A DNA stretch of 64,000 nucleotides from Vreelandella titanicae BH1 (GCF_000336575.1 NZ_AOPO01000005.1:186001-250000), one strand, 5' to 3'; shown: positions 41,542 through 50,242, counted from the stretch's first letter. Notes: generated by a model not told the origin, from the letters alone. Numbers and translations: made by a program.

Positions 41542-43494
41542 ATGGGGCCGGATCAAGGTATGTTCACTCGACTGGGGGCTTGTTATAAAAAGCTGGCGCG
41601 GAGAAGCCCATGGCTACGCCGCATGGTGGTCAGCATAGCGTTGCTGGGTGCGGTGGCGTTGTGGGTGGAGCCCCAGGCGATTGTGGCGGAGGTGCAACGT
41701 TTCTCCGCGGAGTGGGTCGTGCTGGCGTTAGCCATCAGCACGCTACAGATCATGCTTTGCGCCTGGCGCTGGCAGTTTACCGCGGGTCTTATTGATGTAC
41801 CGCTGCGGTTTGCTTACGCGCTACGGGAGTACTACCTGGCCCTACTGGTCAATCAGCTGTTGCCCGGCGGTGTATTAGGCGACGCCGGGCGGGCGCACCG
41901 CCATGCCACTCAAGCGCAGTCTAGGGGGCGCGCCTGGCGAGCGGTGATTATTGAGCGCGCCTCGGGGCAGGTCGCCGTGGTGATGCTAACGCTAACCGCG
42001 CTGCTTTTCTCACCGCTCTGGCATGCCGCGCTGGGTGAGTCAGTGATCACAGCGGTGGGGTTAAGCGCATTCGCCGCTCTTGCGGCGCTCATCGCCAGCG
42101 GCCTGCTGCTGCGCCAACGTTTTAGCCATGGGCTGACAAGGCTGCCGAGCTGGTGCCAAGCCCTGGCGCGCGATGTAAGGCGTGGTTTGTTGCGGCACGG
42201 CGTGTGGCCCCAGCAGTTGCTTTCGTCTCTGGTGATTGTGTTGAGCTATGGTCTGGTAATGGTCTGTGCGGCTCGGGCGATTGGCGTTGAGCTACCGTCG
42301 CTGCAAGTGCTGGCGCTGACACCGGTACTGCTACTGGCCATGCTGATCCCGTTTTCGGTAGCCGGATGGGGATTGCGTGAAGGCGCCGCTGCCGGGGTCT
42401 GGGCGCTGGTCGGCCTGCCACCCGCTCAAGGCGTGGCGGTGTCATTGGCTTACGGGGTGCTGGTGTTGCTGGCGAGCCTACCGGGTATCTGGGTGGCGCT
42501 GAGTCGTCGTGAAAAAGCGCAACCTTCAGGCGGTAGTATCCCGCAGTCGCAGATCGAACAGCGTATCGTCACCGCAGCGGAAAGTTCGCGCGGGCGGGCG
42601 CAGCGCACTCTCAAGGGTCTCGATGGGCGTCATTTGCAGCCCTGGCCTACCGGAGCCGATCAGCAGCGGGGCGACCAGCAGATGCAGTCGATCAACAGTT
42701 CCCGCTTCGATAAACTGAGACACCGTAATGCCGCCGCCTTCTATCAACACCCGCGGCAGGCCCTTCTTGGCCAGCAGGGTGACAACACCATGGGGAGCGA
42801 ACTGACCGCTGGCGTTCAGGGGCAGTACGCAACGTTCAACGTGGGCCAGGCTCGTCGTTGCCTGCAGCTCAGACCTTACGTCAGACCCCACGATATGCAG
42901 CGTCGGGGCGCTATCGGTGTTCAGCAGTGCCAAGTCGCTGGGAATGCGGCCGCGTGGATCCAGCACCACCCGCGTCGGGTTAGTGCCGCTAACATGGCGC
43001 ACGGTCAGCTGCGGGTTATCGGCGCTGGCGGTACCCGCGCCGACCACCACTGCGTCGACCAAAGCGCGCAGACGATGCAGGTGAACCAAACTTTCATGGC
43101 CGTTGATGTAGTGGGAGTGGCCGCTTTCCGTGGCAATGCGGCCATCCATACTCTGTCCCAGCTGCGCCACCACCCACGCCGGTCGACTGGCCAGCGGGGT
43201 CAGGCAATCGAGCAGCTCTCGCGCCTCAGCGGTGATCGCTTTAGCCGTTTGCCACTCGCCGGTTGGCGCCAAGGTGATCGCCACATCGCAAGAGCGCCGA
43301 TGACGCAACGCCAACAGCCATTCCCAAGCATCGGACAGCGCAATAATGTTGACATGGGATTCGGGCATGACGCCTCCGTGCTAGAAAATCCGCTTCATCA
43401 TGCGGGCTCTCGTCAGTTGAGAGCAAGTTGTTTAGAGCAAGCATGCGCCATCCCCCTCGTAAGGAAGCCAGGAGGCCTACATGTACCAGATTGA
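41542..43494 (+). CDS. Lysylphosphatidylglycerol synthase-type flippase-like membrane protein, with no stop at its expected end
   Basis: Residues about 1-328 form a multi-pass protein of the UPF0104/LPG-synthase transmembrane family, with ALREYYLALLVNQLLPGGVL GDAGRAHRH (93-121) and FSVAGWGLREGAAAG. Such proteins are linked to lipid-linked glycan transport. The hydrophobic part ends at about 42520 (VALSRREKAQ), where a stop would be expected. Instead the frame stays open for 970 bases, wholly antisense to the RibD gene, and ends at 43494. The extra 320 residues look like antisense translation. Either the stop was lost or the tail is made but meaningless. AGGAAGAGG precedes the start. Confidence 0.6.
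   Translation: MGPDQGMFTRLGACYKKLARRSPWLRRMVVSIALLGAVALWVEPQAIVAEVQRFSAEWVVLALAISTLQIMLCAWRWQFTAGLIDVPLRFAYALREYYLALLVNQLLPGGVLGDAGRAHRHATQAQSRGRAWRAVIIERASGQVAVVMLTLTALLFSPLWHAALGESVITAVGLSAFAALAALIASGLLLRQRFSHGLTRLPSWCQALARDVRRGLLRHGVWPQQLLSSLVIVLSYGLVMVCAARAIGVELPSLQVLALTPVLLLAMLIPFSVAGWGLREGAAAGVWALVGLPPAQGVAVSLAYGVLVLLASLPGIWVALSRREKAQPSGGSIPQSQIEQRIVTAAESSRGRAQRTLKGLDGRHLQPWPTGADQQRGDQQMQSINSSRFDKLRHRNAAAFYQHPRQALLGQQGDNTMGSELTAGVQGQYATFNVGQARRCLQLRPYVRPHDMQRRGAIGVQQCQVAGNAAAWIQHHPRRVSAANMAHGQLRVIGAGGTRADHHCVDQSAQTMQVNQTFMAVDVVGVAAFRGNAAIHTLSQLRHHPRRSTGQRGQAIEQLSRLSGDRFSRLPLAGWRQGDRHIARAPMTQRQQPFPSIGQRNNVDMGFGHDASVLENPLHHAGSRQLRASCLEQACAIPLVRKPGGLHVPD
42526..43368 (-). CDS. RibD C-terminal (reductase) domain protein
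   Basis: The 280-residue protein carries the dihydrofolate-reductase-like RibD reductase domain: AQLGQSMDGRIAT (68-80), VVVGAGTASADNPQLTVR (107-124) and RVLIEGGG (206-213). The N-terminal 60 residues are not a RibD deaminase; the HAE and PCxxxxxxPPC zinc motifs are absent. It should reduce the ribosyl group of a pyrimidine or similar intermediate with NADPH. The gene is on the strand opposite its neighbours and convergent with the flippase gene. Confidence 0.85.
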   Translation of the reverse strand: MPESHVNIIALSDAWEWLLALRHRRSCDVAITLAPTGEWQTAKAITAEARELLDCLTPLASRPAWVVAQLGQSMDGRIATESGHSHYINGHESLVHLHRLRALVDAVVVGAGTASADNPQLTVRHVSGTNPTRVVLDPRGRIPSDLALLNTDSAPTLHIVGSDVRSELQATTSLAHVERCVLPLNASGQFAPHGVVTLLAKKGLPRVLIEGGGITVSQFIEAGTVDRLHLLVAPLLIGSGRPGLQMTPIETLESALRPPARTFRCGDDTLFDLRLRDTTA

Positions 43495-44584
43495 ACGCGC
43501 TATTTTCGACATCCGCCGTGGATTGCCAGTGGTGGTGAATGCCAGTGGGCAGCGTTTGCTCGTGCAGGCGCTGGAAGGCAGTGAATCGGTCGAAGCGCTG
43601 GCTTTGCTAGCAGGCGAGCGGCCTTCGCTGGTGCTTACTCGTCACCGCCTGACGGCGATGGGCATGAACTTGTCCGCCGAGGCCGCCAGCCTACCGCTGG
43701 TAGCTCACATTAGCACCAATGAGCTGAATGGCTTGGCCACGGCGGAAACGCTTTCACAACCTGCGGGTGGGTTACTGAGCGGGTTAAAGCCCGCCGGAAT
43801 AGCCGAACTAGGCGCCGTGACGCTGATGCGCAGAGCCCTGCTGATTCCCGCAGCGCTCTGCGCTTTTGTTAGCCAAGAGGCTACAGCGACCATTGAGCAG
43901 CAGTTGGCAGAAGGACGCCTGCTGCAAGTCAGCGCTGAAGACGCTACACAATGCCTTGCCGGGGCGCCGGGCATGCTCAAGCGGGTGAGCGAAGCGAATA
44001 TCCCCCTCGAGGATGCTGCCGACAGCCGCTTTGTGCTTTTCCGTGAGCCGGACGGCCTGCGTGAGCACGTTGCTGTGGTGATCGGTAAACCGGAGCGCTG
44101 GGAAGGCGCGGTGCCGCTACGCCTGCACTCGGCGTGTTTAACCGGTGACCTGTTCGGCAGTCTGCGTTGCGACTGCGGCGAGCAGCTACGCAACGCCGTG
44201 GCGGATATTCAAGCCATGGGTGGCGGTGTGCTGCTCTATTTGGCTCAAGAGGGCCGGGGCATTGGCTTAGCCAATAAACTACGCGCCTACACCTTACAGG
44301 ATGGTGGCCTGGATACCGTGGATGCGGATCAAGTACTCGGTTTTGGTGACGATGAGCGCCAGTATGCGGTGGCGGTGGATATGCTTAACGCGCTTAACAT
44401 TGACCAGGTGCAACTGCTGACCAATAACCCCTTGAAGATGGAGGCATTGCGTCAAGGCGGTATCGAGGTGGTCTCACGCCAGGCGCTTTACGGCAGCGTT
44501 ACCGACCATAACCAGCGCTATCTAAATGCCAAAGCCACCCGAGGCGGGCACTTCTTGGAAGATGTGCTCAGTGGCCAGCGTTAA
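43481..44584 (+). CDS. GTP cyclohydrolase II with degenerate RibB-like N-terminal domain
   Basis: The C-terminal domain (about 190-367) is GTP cyclohydrolase II: zinc cysteines C219, C230 and C232 (SACLTGDLFGSLRCDCGEQL) and QEGRGIGLANKLRAY at 256-270. The N-terminal 185 residues follow the DHBP-synthase fold (AIFDIRRGLPVVV, PSLVLTRHRLTAMGM) but lack the acidic DREDEGDL loop and other catalytic residues, so RibB activity is not expected. GTP cyclohydrolase II opens GTP to a formamidopyrimidine or diaminopyrimidine. Such RibA-like paralogues outside the main rib operon often serve special pathways. GGAGG precedes the start. Confidence 0.88.
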   Translation: MYQIERAIFDIRRGLPVVVNASGQRLLVQALEGSESVEALALLAGERPSLVLTRHRLTAMGMNLSAEAASLPLVAHISTNELNGLATAETLSQPAGGLLSGLKPAGIAELGAVTLMRRALLIPAALCAFVSQEATATIEQQLAEGRLLQVSAEDATQCLAGAPGMLKRVSEANIPLEDAADSRFVLFREPDGLREHVAVVIGKPERWEGAVPLRLHSACLTGDLFGSLRCDCGEQLRNAVADIQAMGGGVLLYLAQEGRGIGLANKLRAYTLQDGGLDTVDADQVLGFGDDERQYAVAVDMLNALNIDQVQLLTNNPLKMEALRQGGIEVVSRQALYGSVTDHNQRYLNAKATRGGHFLEDVLSGQR

Positions 44585-44631
44585 ACGCACAACGGTCGCG
44601 AGCTAAAGCTGCCTTCCACTGGTGCAGCGGG

Positions 44632-44799
44632 CTAGGAGCCTGTCTGGCTTGGCCGATCGTCGCGAGAAGCATGGATTTTGAGCCAAATTTATCGATCGAT
44701 TGAGGCGAATAGCGCGCTATTTAACGAAATCGATCGAATAAATTTGGCCAAAATACCGGGATTCGCAGTAGATCAGTGTTAAGTCAGGCAGGCTCCTAG
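44632..44799. repeat. Long imperfect palindromic element (168 bases), MITE-like
   Basis: Terminal inverted repeats CTAGGAGCCTG and CAGGCTCCTAG are perfect over 11 bases and match at 17 of 19. Inside, CCAAATTTATCGATCGATT pairs with its near-complement at 44728-44747, around a perfect centre AATAGCGCGCTATT (44708-44721). The whole element is one long imperfect palindrome. Its right end overlaps the 3' end of the creatininase-type gene and supplies its stop codon. Confidence 0.7.
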
Positions 44800-45570
44800 G
44801 TTGGTTAGCGGTGGTAGGTGGGCGGTTTCCGTCACCACGGCCGCCAGTTGGCGGGCATAGTGGTGAACCAGCTGCTCGCCTAGTTCAGCGCTGGCCTTGC
44901 TGGCATCGCCCGCTACGCCTTGGGTGCTTAAGTCTTCTGCCAGCCAGGCAAAAGCCGCAGCACCTTCTGCGCTCACTAATGCATCGCCTTGGGGCGCTGC
45001 AGGCGGGGTGGCCTGATAGCCGTCCAGCTGCACCAGCGTTGGCGCTAAATAGAGCATCATAGCGGTTTCGAGCAGTCCTCCGTGTAAGCCGTAGCGCAAC
45101 TCTTCAAAGGCAATCGCGCCCTCTAGCGGTGGTAGCCGTGTGTAAGTCGCTTTGACCACGCGCATACCATGCTGCCGACGCAGGGTTAACCCTGCCAAAT
45201 CCATCACTGCCTTATTACCACCATGGCTGTTAATCAGCACCAGGCGGCGAATGCCGGCGTGGGCTAAGCTGTCGCCGTAGGCTTCAAGAGTAGCAATGGC
45301 CAGCGGCGCGGGTAGGCTGAGCGTGCCGGGAAAATTGGCGTGCTCGTCGCTGGCGCCCACCGCAATCGGCGGTAGGCAGATTACGTTCAGGTGAGTATCC
45401 AGCTTCTCCAACATAGCGGCCTGCAGTCCCTCACCAATAGTCAAGTCGGTGGCTAAAGGGAGGTGAGTGCCGTGCTGCTCAATGGCACCGAGCACCAGTA
45501 CCGCTACAGGGTCGCATTGGGCGAACTCGGCTAACTGCGGAGCGGTGAGGGTTTGCCAGTGGTGAATCAT
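44779..45570 (-). CDS. Creatininase-family amidohydrolase
   Basis: The 263-residue protein has the creatininase metal ligands: Glu31, His33 and Asp42 (GAIEQHGTHLPLATD), His116 in INSHGGNK, and His163 and Glu168 in HGGLLETA. The family includes creatininase, MftE and the archaeal formamide hydrolase ArfB, which acts directly on the GTP cyclohydrolase product in riboflavin and F420 synthesis. Beside a GTP cyclohydrolase II gene, an ArfB-like deformylase role is plausible. The last codons (NLGACLT) and stop come from the palindromic element. Confidence 0.86.
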   Translation of the reverse strand: MIHHWQTLTAPQLAEFAQCDPVAVLVLGAIEQHGTHLPLATDLTIGEGLQAAMLEKLDTHLNVICLPPIAVGASDEHANFPGTLSLPAPLAIATLEAYGDSLAHAGIRRLVLINSHGGNKAVMDLAGLTLRRQHGMRVVKATYTRLPPLEGAIAFEELRYGLHGGLLETAMMLYLAPTLVQLDGYQATPPAAPQGDALVSAEGAAAFAWLAEDLSTQGVAGDASKASAELGEQLVHHYARQLAAVVTETAHLPPLTNLGACLT

Positions 45571-45591
45571 AAAATGAGAAGCCTTTAGGTA

Positions 45592-46410
45592 TTAAGCATC
45601 ATTCAGAAGTAATCGATGATCCGAGCGGCAGGCGTACAGGTCACCGGAAGGCAATCCTTCGGCCCCTGCGCTTAGCCACTCGCTAACCGCTTGTGGCGTT
45701 TGCCACTCGGCCCAGCGAAAGTGGCGCTGCTCACCAGCTACCACGTTGTAGCGGTACTCGCCAAGGCGGCTTAAGTGGTTCACGCAGGCGTCGTTTATTT
45801 CCAGGGCACCTGCCACAAACTCCACCGACAGCGCGGCCACCGGGCAATTTAGCCCCGCCAAAACCTCCGCCTCAAAGCCTTCAACGTCGATTTTTATAAA
45901 GCTGGGTTCGCCATACTCGTCAATTAACGCATCCAGCGTGGTCACTGGCACCCGTAAACGCTGCTCCCACCGTACCTGACTAAAGCCTGCGTTGCGTTCG
46001 CCGATCTGCTCCCGCCACTCGGTGGCCAGGGTGGAAAGGGTCGGGTTGCTGGGGCTGATCGCGATCTCGGCAAAGCCCACCGTAGGGCCCGCCGCCATCG
46101 GCAGCAGGGTAATGGTCGGCGGTTTTACCAGGCGTTTAAACCATTTGGCGAGGTCGGGCTGGGGCTCCAGCGCCACCACCTTGGCGCCGAGCGCATGAAA
46201 AGCTGCGCTACGGTCGCCTAGATGCGCGCCAATATCAAAGGCAACGGTGCCGGGTTGTATGAAAGGCTGATAGAGGCGCTGCAGGCCACGCTGACGCCCA
46301 GGCCGCCAATAAATAAACAGCGAGCGGGCTAGCCCACCCGCGCTGCGCAGTCGTCGTAGCGCCATGCGCCGCATTAGTTGGGCTCTCTGAATGGACGTGC
46401 CTTGATCCAC
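45592..46410 (-). CDS. FkbM-family methyltransferase
   Basis: The 272-residue protein has the FkbM Rossmann methyltransferase core: GTVAFDIGAHLGDRSAAFHA (SAM site, about 52-71), KVVALEPQPDLA, and LIDEYGEPSFIKIDVEGFEA EVLAGL (about 160-185) with the IDVEGFE motif. FkbM proteins usually O-methylate sugars or polyketides. It sits 21 bases from the creatininase-type gene and 36 from opgG on the same strand, so the three can be cotranscribed. Confidence 0.88.
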   Translation of the reverse strand: MDQGTSIQRAQLMRRMALRRLRSAGGLARSLFIYWRPGRQRGLQRLYQPFIQPGTVAFDIGAHLGDRSAAFHALGAKVVALEPQPDLAKWFKRLVKPPTITLLPMAAGPTVGFAEIAISPSNPTLSTLATEWREQIGERNAGFSQVRWEQRLRVPVTTLDALIDEYGEPSFIKIDVEGFEAEVLAGLNCPVAALSVEFVAGALEINDACVNHLSRLGEYRYNVVAGEQRHFRWAEWQTPQAVSEWLSAGAEGLPSGDLYACRSDHRLLLNDA

Positions 46411-46446
46411 ACAGGCGCTGGCGAGATAAGGTTGGCTTGATAAGTG

Positions 46447-48009
46447 CTATTCGTCATCGGGATACCACACGTAATTCCAGGTTTCGCTAACTGGTTCGCC
46501 GTTTAAGGTGAGCCTTAGGCGAACATCGCTGGGTTGATCGCTGGCGGGTAGCCGGAAGCTGGCTCGCCAGCCATTGTTGGGCAGCGCGGTGACCTGGGGG
46601 AGCAGTACCTCGCCGTGTTGGGCGCTAATATCTAACTCGACGGGCTGGTCAGCGGTGAGCTCCTCTAAGGCACCTCCCTGAAAGTCGACAATAAACTGGC
46701 GCTGGCCTTGTGAGGCAGAGTCCGCTTGCCCCGGCACCGCCGCATTGCCATGACGAGTGCGAATGGCGCGGCCAAGATTGTGCGCATCAGGCTGAGTGTT
46801 CAGCGTGTGAGTGAGATAGTGCAGGCGGCGCGATTCGCCGGCATCCAGGGTGTCGTCCGCCACCCAGTAGGCGACTATATTGTCGTGAGTCTCATCGGGG
46901 GTAGGGATTTCGACAAGTTCCACGTGGCCCGGCCCCCAATCATCCAGCGGGACAACCCATTGGCTGGGGCGACGGTGATACTGGGCTTCGGTATCCAAAT
47001 AGCGGTTAAAATCCCGTTCCCGTTGCATTAATCCAAAGCCTTGAGGGGAGTCGTCTACAAAGGCGGATGTATGCAGGTGAGATGGGTTACTCAGCGGGCG
47101 CCAGATCCACTCACCGCTACCGGCATGTATCAGTAGGCCGTCGGAGTCGTGCACCTGTGGACGAAAATCGTCCGGCCGCTCGCGGCTTGCCTCACCATAA
47201 GTAAACATACTGGTGAGCGGTGCAACGCCCAGCTTGGTAATATCTTGCCGGGCAAACAGCTCCGCTTCGACCTCGACCTGAGTATTCTCACCGGGTTGGA
47301 TAACAAAGCGATAGGCGCCGCTGACCGAGGGGCTATCCATTAACGCCAGCAGTTCAATCTGTTCGGCATCAGCCTCGGGTTTATAGAGCCAAAACTCGCG
47401 AAATGCCGGAAACTCTTCGCCATCTGGTGAGGCGGTATCGATCGCCAGCCCGCGGGTAGAGAGTCCGTAAGCCTGGTCACGCCCCACAATGCGGAAGTAG
47501 CTGGCACCGAGAAATACACCAAATTCGTCGGCGTAGTCATCGCTGTTAAGAGGGTAGTGGAGGCGAAACCCCGCATGGCCGCTGCCGGCTAAGTCTTGCT
47601 CTTTCAGTGCGGCGGCATTGCCATCGTAGGTGTAGTCCTCTGCTGAAAAGGGCAGGGGCGTTACCGTGTCGTTTTCGATAACGTTCAAGGCAATCGGGGT
47701 TTGAAACAGAAAGCCGCTATGAAATAACTGTAGGTTAAAAGGGCTCTCGTCTTTCCAGTAGGCGTGTTCGGGATCAAAGCGAATTTGCCGGTAGGTATCG
47801 TAGTCAAGCTCACGCAATACCTCTGGTAAGGTCTCTTCCGGGGCTTGGTAGGTTTCTTGAGCAAGCTGTTTGGCGCGTTCAATAACCTGCCTGAAGTGCG
47901 CATCGTCTGCGGCCAACGCTGGCAAGGTCAGCGCGCAGCCAATTAACACTATCCATTTGCCAGGCCGCCACTTGGCAACCGGCTTCCTACCAACTTGATT
48001 ACAACGCAT
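46447..48009 (-). CDS. opgG: Periplasmic glucan biosynthesis protein OpgG (MdoG)
   Basis: The 520-residue product has a long N-region and signal peptide ending ALA at residue 33, then the OpgG fold: YDTYRQIRFDPEHAYW, FNLQLFHSGFLFQ, GFRLHYPLNSDDYADEFGVF LGASYFRIVG, ARRLLPAL-type regions and FHVARP opposite. OpgG takes part in branching or trimming of osmoregulated periplasmic glucans. OpgH is not adjacent. The start at 48009 (AAAGGA upstream) is preferred to 48087. It leads the opgG-fkbM-creatininase run. Osmoregulated glucans suit a salt-tolerant host. Confidence 0.88.
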   Translation of the reverse strand: MRCNQVGRKPVAKWRPGKWIVLIGCALTLPALAADDAHFRQVIERAKQLAQETYQAPEETLPEVLRELDYDTYRQIRFDPEHAYWKDESPFNLQLFHSGFLFQTPIALNVIENDTVTPLPFSAEDYTYDGNAAALKEQDLAGSGHAGFRLHYPLNSDDYADEFGVFLGASYFRIVGRDQAYGLSTRGLAIDTASPDGEEFPAFREFWLYKPEADAEQIELLALMDSPSVSGAYRFVIQPGENTQVEVEAELFARQDITKLGVAPLTSMFTYGEASRERPDDFRPQVHDSDGLLIHAGSGEWIWRPLSNPSHLHTSAFVDDSPQGFGLMQRERDFNRYLDTEAQYHRRPSQWVVPLDDWGPGHVELVEIPTPDETHDNIVAYWVADDTLDAGESRRLHYLTHTLNTQPDAHNLGRAIRTRHGNAAVPGQADSASQGQRQFIVDFQGGALEELTADQPVELDISAQHGEVLLPQVTALPNNGWRASFRLPASDQPSDVRLRLTLNGEPVSETWNYVWYPDDE

Positions 48010-48247
48010 GGGCGAAATCCTTTCCGGTGAGGGCCTGCAAAGCGCATGGCCTAAAGCCAAGCAAAGCGTGAAATTTTTACACAACAACTATACGATAAAA
48101 TATTACAGTACATGATTGTTGCGCTTTTCAGCAGCCTTATTCCTTGCTCTCTTATCTTGCGATTGGGTACAGCTACTCAACGAGACCAAGCGCTGACAGA
48201 CTGTACCTTTGACACTGTAAGCTAAAGTAGGCACCTATGGGGATGCG

Positions 48248-49852
48248 ATGAGTCGATTATTACTAATGCTTCTAACGCTGAATTTCTTACTCATCGCGCC
48301 GCTCTGGTGGCGTTTTGGCGAGATCAGCTCATATTTGCTCGCTTGGGAGGCGCTTATCATTGCGCCGCTCATGTTGCTGCTTCCTGTCGGCCAAACGCGC
48401 CGCATAGTGTCCATCGGACTCGTTAGTTGGGTGATGTTGGCAACCGCCGCGAATCTAGGCACAGCCGCCACCCAAATGGCGTTTGCCCGGCCACTTAATC
48501 TTTATCTTGATATACCTTTGCTGCGCTCAATTTATCACCTGCTAGTAGGTAATGTAGGTCAACTGTTGGCAGTTTGCGCAATGCTGCTGGGGGTTGCCCT
48601 GCTGATAGCCATCACTCTGGTTTTGGCACGCCTGATGATGCCACCCGTTGCCTACTCTGTTAAGCGCCTGCCTGGCGTGGTCGCGTTAACGCTGCTGGCC
48701 ACTGCCACTACCGGTGCGGCGCTTGAACTCAATGGAGTACGGCTGATAGAAAGCGCGCGCTTGCCAGCGGTGGACACCACGCGTTTTCAGTGGCAGCAAA
48801 TTACCGATACCCACGCCGCCCGCCTCGCCTTTACTGCACAGCTGGAGGCCGCACCAATGGAGGCGCGACCACTACCGGGGGTGGCGGGGCGCAATGTACT
48901 GCTCACTTTTATTGAGTCCTACGGTATCTCGGCGCTGGAAAACCCACGTTACTCCGACGTTCTACTGCCTACTCTAGCCGAGATGCAACAGCGCCTGGGG
49001 GAGCATAACCTCCACGTGGTCTCTGGCATGTTGGCCTCACCCATTCGTGGTGGGCAGTCATGGCTAGCCCACGCGACAGCCCTCAGCGGCCGCTGGATCG
49101 ACAACCAGCTGTGGTATCAGCTGATGTTGGACAGCGGCCACTCCACTTTGATCGATGATTTTCGTGCCACTGGTCAGCGAACCCTCAGTGTGATGCCCGC
49201 CATTACCCTGGCGTGGCCGGAAGGGGAGGCCTACGGTTTCGATGAAATTGCCGCAGCGAAAGATATCGCTTACGCCGGGCCTGCTCTCAACTGGGTAACC
49301 ATGCCGGATCAATTCACTCTCGATTACACCCAGCGCTACTTGCTAGGTGAGACACCGGTGTTTGCCCAATTGGCACTGATCTCCAGCCATGCCCCATGGA
49401 CGCCGATTCTGCCGGTACTGGACAATTGGTCATCCATTGGCGATGGGCGTATTTTTGCCCCCTGGGAGGATGCCGGTGACCCACCAGAAGTGCTGTGGCA
49501 GGACATTGAGCGCATTCGTGACCACTACGCCTGGTCGGTGGACTACGCTGTGAAAGTCACCGGCCGCTGGGCTGAACGTGTAGTGGATGATAATACCTTG
49601 ATGATAGTGCTGGGGGATCATCAAGCCGCGCCGTTGATTACCGGTGACGATGCCAGCGCGGCAGTACCGGTGCATATTATTAGTGGCGACCCTGAGCTAT
49701 TGGCGCCCTTTATAAAGCGTGGCTTTGTTCCCGGCACGTTGCCTACGCTCGAAGAGTCGCGCGACGCACCTAGAATGAGCCAATTACGCCACTGGCTACA
49801 AGCCGATTTTGGAGAGTTAAATGATGTTTACACCGAGGATGGTGATGAGTGA
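48248..49852 (+). CDS. Membrane-anchored sulfatase/phosphoglycerol-transferase-like protein
   Basis: The 534-residue protein has about five N-terminal transmembrane segments (to residue about 160) and a C-terminal alkaline-phosphatase-superfamily domain: LLTFIESYGISAL (about 217-229), GGQSWLAHATALSGRW with the expected nucleophile region, and LGDHQAAP near 456. This resembles phosphoglycerol or phosphoethanolamine transferases that decorate glycans, not soluble sulfatases. It is divergent from opgG, so OPG decoration (like OpgB) is one possibility. The CDP-alcohol gene at 36901 is a possible functional partner. Confidence 0.82.
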   Translation: MSRLLLMLLTLNFLLIAPLWWRFGEISSYLLAWEALIIAPLMLLLPVGQTRRIVSIGLVSWVMLATAANLGTAATQMAFARPLNLYLDIPLLRSIYHLLVGNVGQLLAVCAMLLGVALLIAITLVLARLMMPPVAYSVKRLPGVVALTLLATATTGAALELNGVRLIESARLPAVDTTRFQWQQITDTHAARLAFTAQLEAAPMEARPLPGVAGRNVLLTFIESYGISALENPRYSDVLLPTLAEMQQRLGEHNLHVVSGMLASPIRGGQSWLAHATALSGRWIDNQLWYQLMLDSGHSTLIDDFRATGQRTLSVMPAITLAWPEGEAYGFDEIAAAKDIAYAGPALNWVTMPDQFTLDYTQRYLLGETPVFAQLALISSHAPWTPILPVLDNWSSIGDGRIFAPWEDAGDPPEVLWQDIERIRDHYAWSVDYAVKVTGRWAERVVDDNTLMIVLGDHQAAPLITGDDASAAVPVHIISGDPELLAPFIKRGFVPGTLPTLEESRDAPRMSQLRHWLQADFGELNDVYTEDGDE

Positions 49853-49872
49853 AGGGCGGAATGACTTGCGGC

Positions 49873-50223
49873 TTACCAAAGCCAGCTATTAGGGCGTGCC
49901 GGTGTTAGCCCTTTGCGAACATCGACCCAGCCGAGTACGCAGCGCACGCCTAGCCATACCGCTAGCAGCGGCCAGAGCAGGGTGCCGACTATCACAATGC
50001 TGAGTAAAAAGGCGATGCCGGCATAGAGCGTGCCGATCCAGAAGGTGCGGATCAGATACCGGTAGTGCTGCTGCAGCCAGGGCGCCGCTTCTTTACGATA
50101 AACATAGGCGATGATTACGCCAATCAGCAGGGTGATATTGGCAGTGACAATACCCGCTAAGTAAAGCGCGTAGATAATCTGCGGAGCGCGTATCTCATCG
50201 CGGGGTGTAGGGGGTTGTGCCAT
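49873..50223 (-). CDS. DUF4870-like small membrane protein (copy 1)
   Basis: The 116-residue protein has three hydrophobic segments and the motif IIYALYLAGIVTANITLLIG VIIAYVYRK followed by WLQQHYRYLIRTFWIGTLY. It is clearly paralogous to the protein encoded at 51181-51570. The function of these DUF4870-like proteins is unknown. It lies 20 bases downstream of the acyltransferase gene on the same strand. Confidence 0.8.
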   Translation of the reverse strand: MAQPPTPRDEIRAPQIIYALYLAGIVTANITLLIGVIIAYVYRKEAAPWLQQHYRYLIRTFWIGTLYAGIAFLLSIVIVGTLLWPLLAVWLGVRCVLGWVDVRKGLTPARPNSWLW

Positions 50224-50242
50224 CAGTTCTCTCTTTTTCAGC

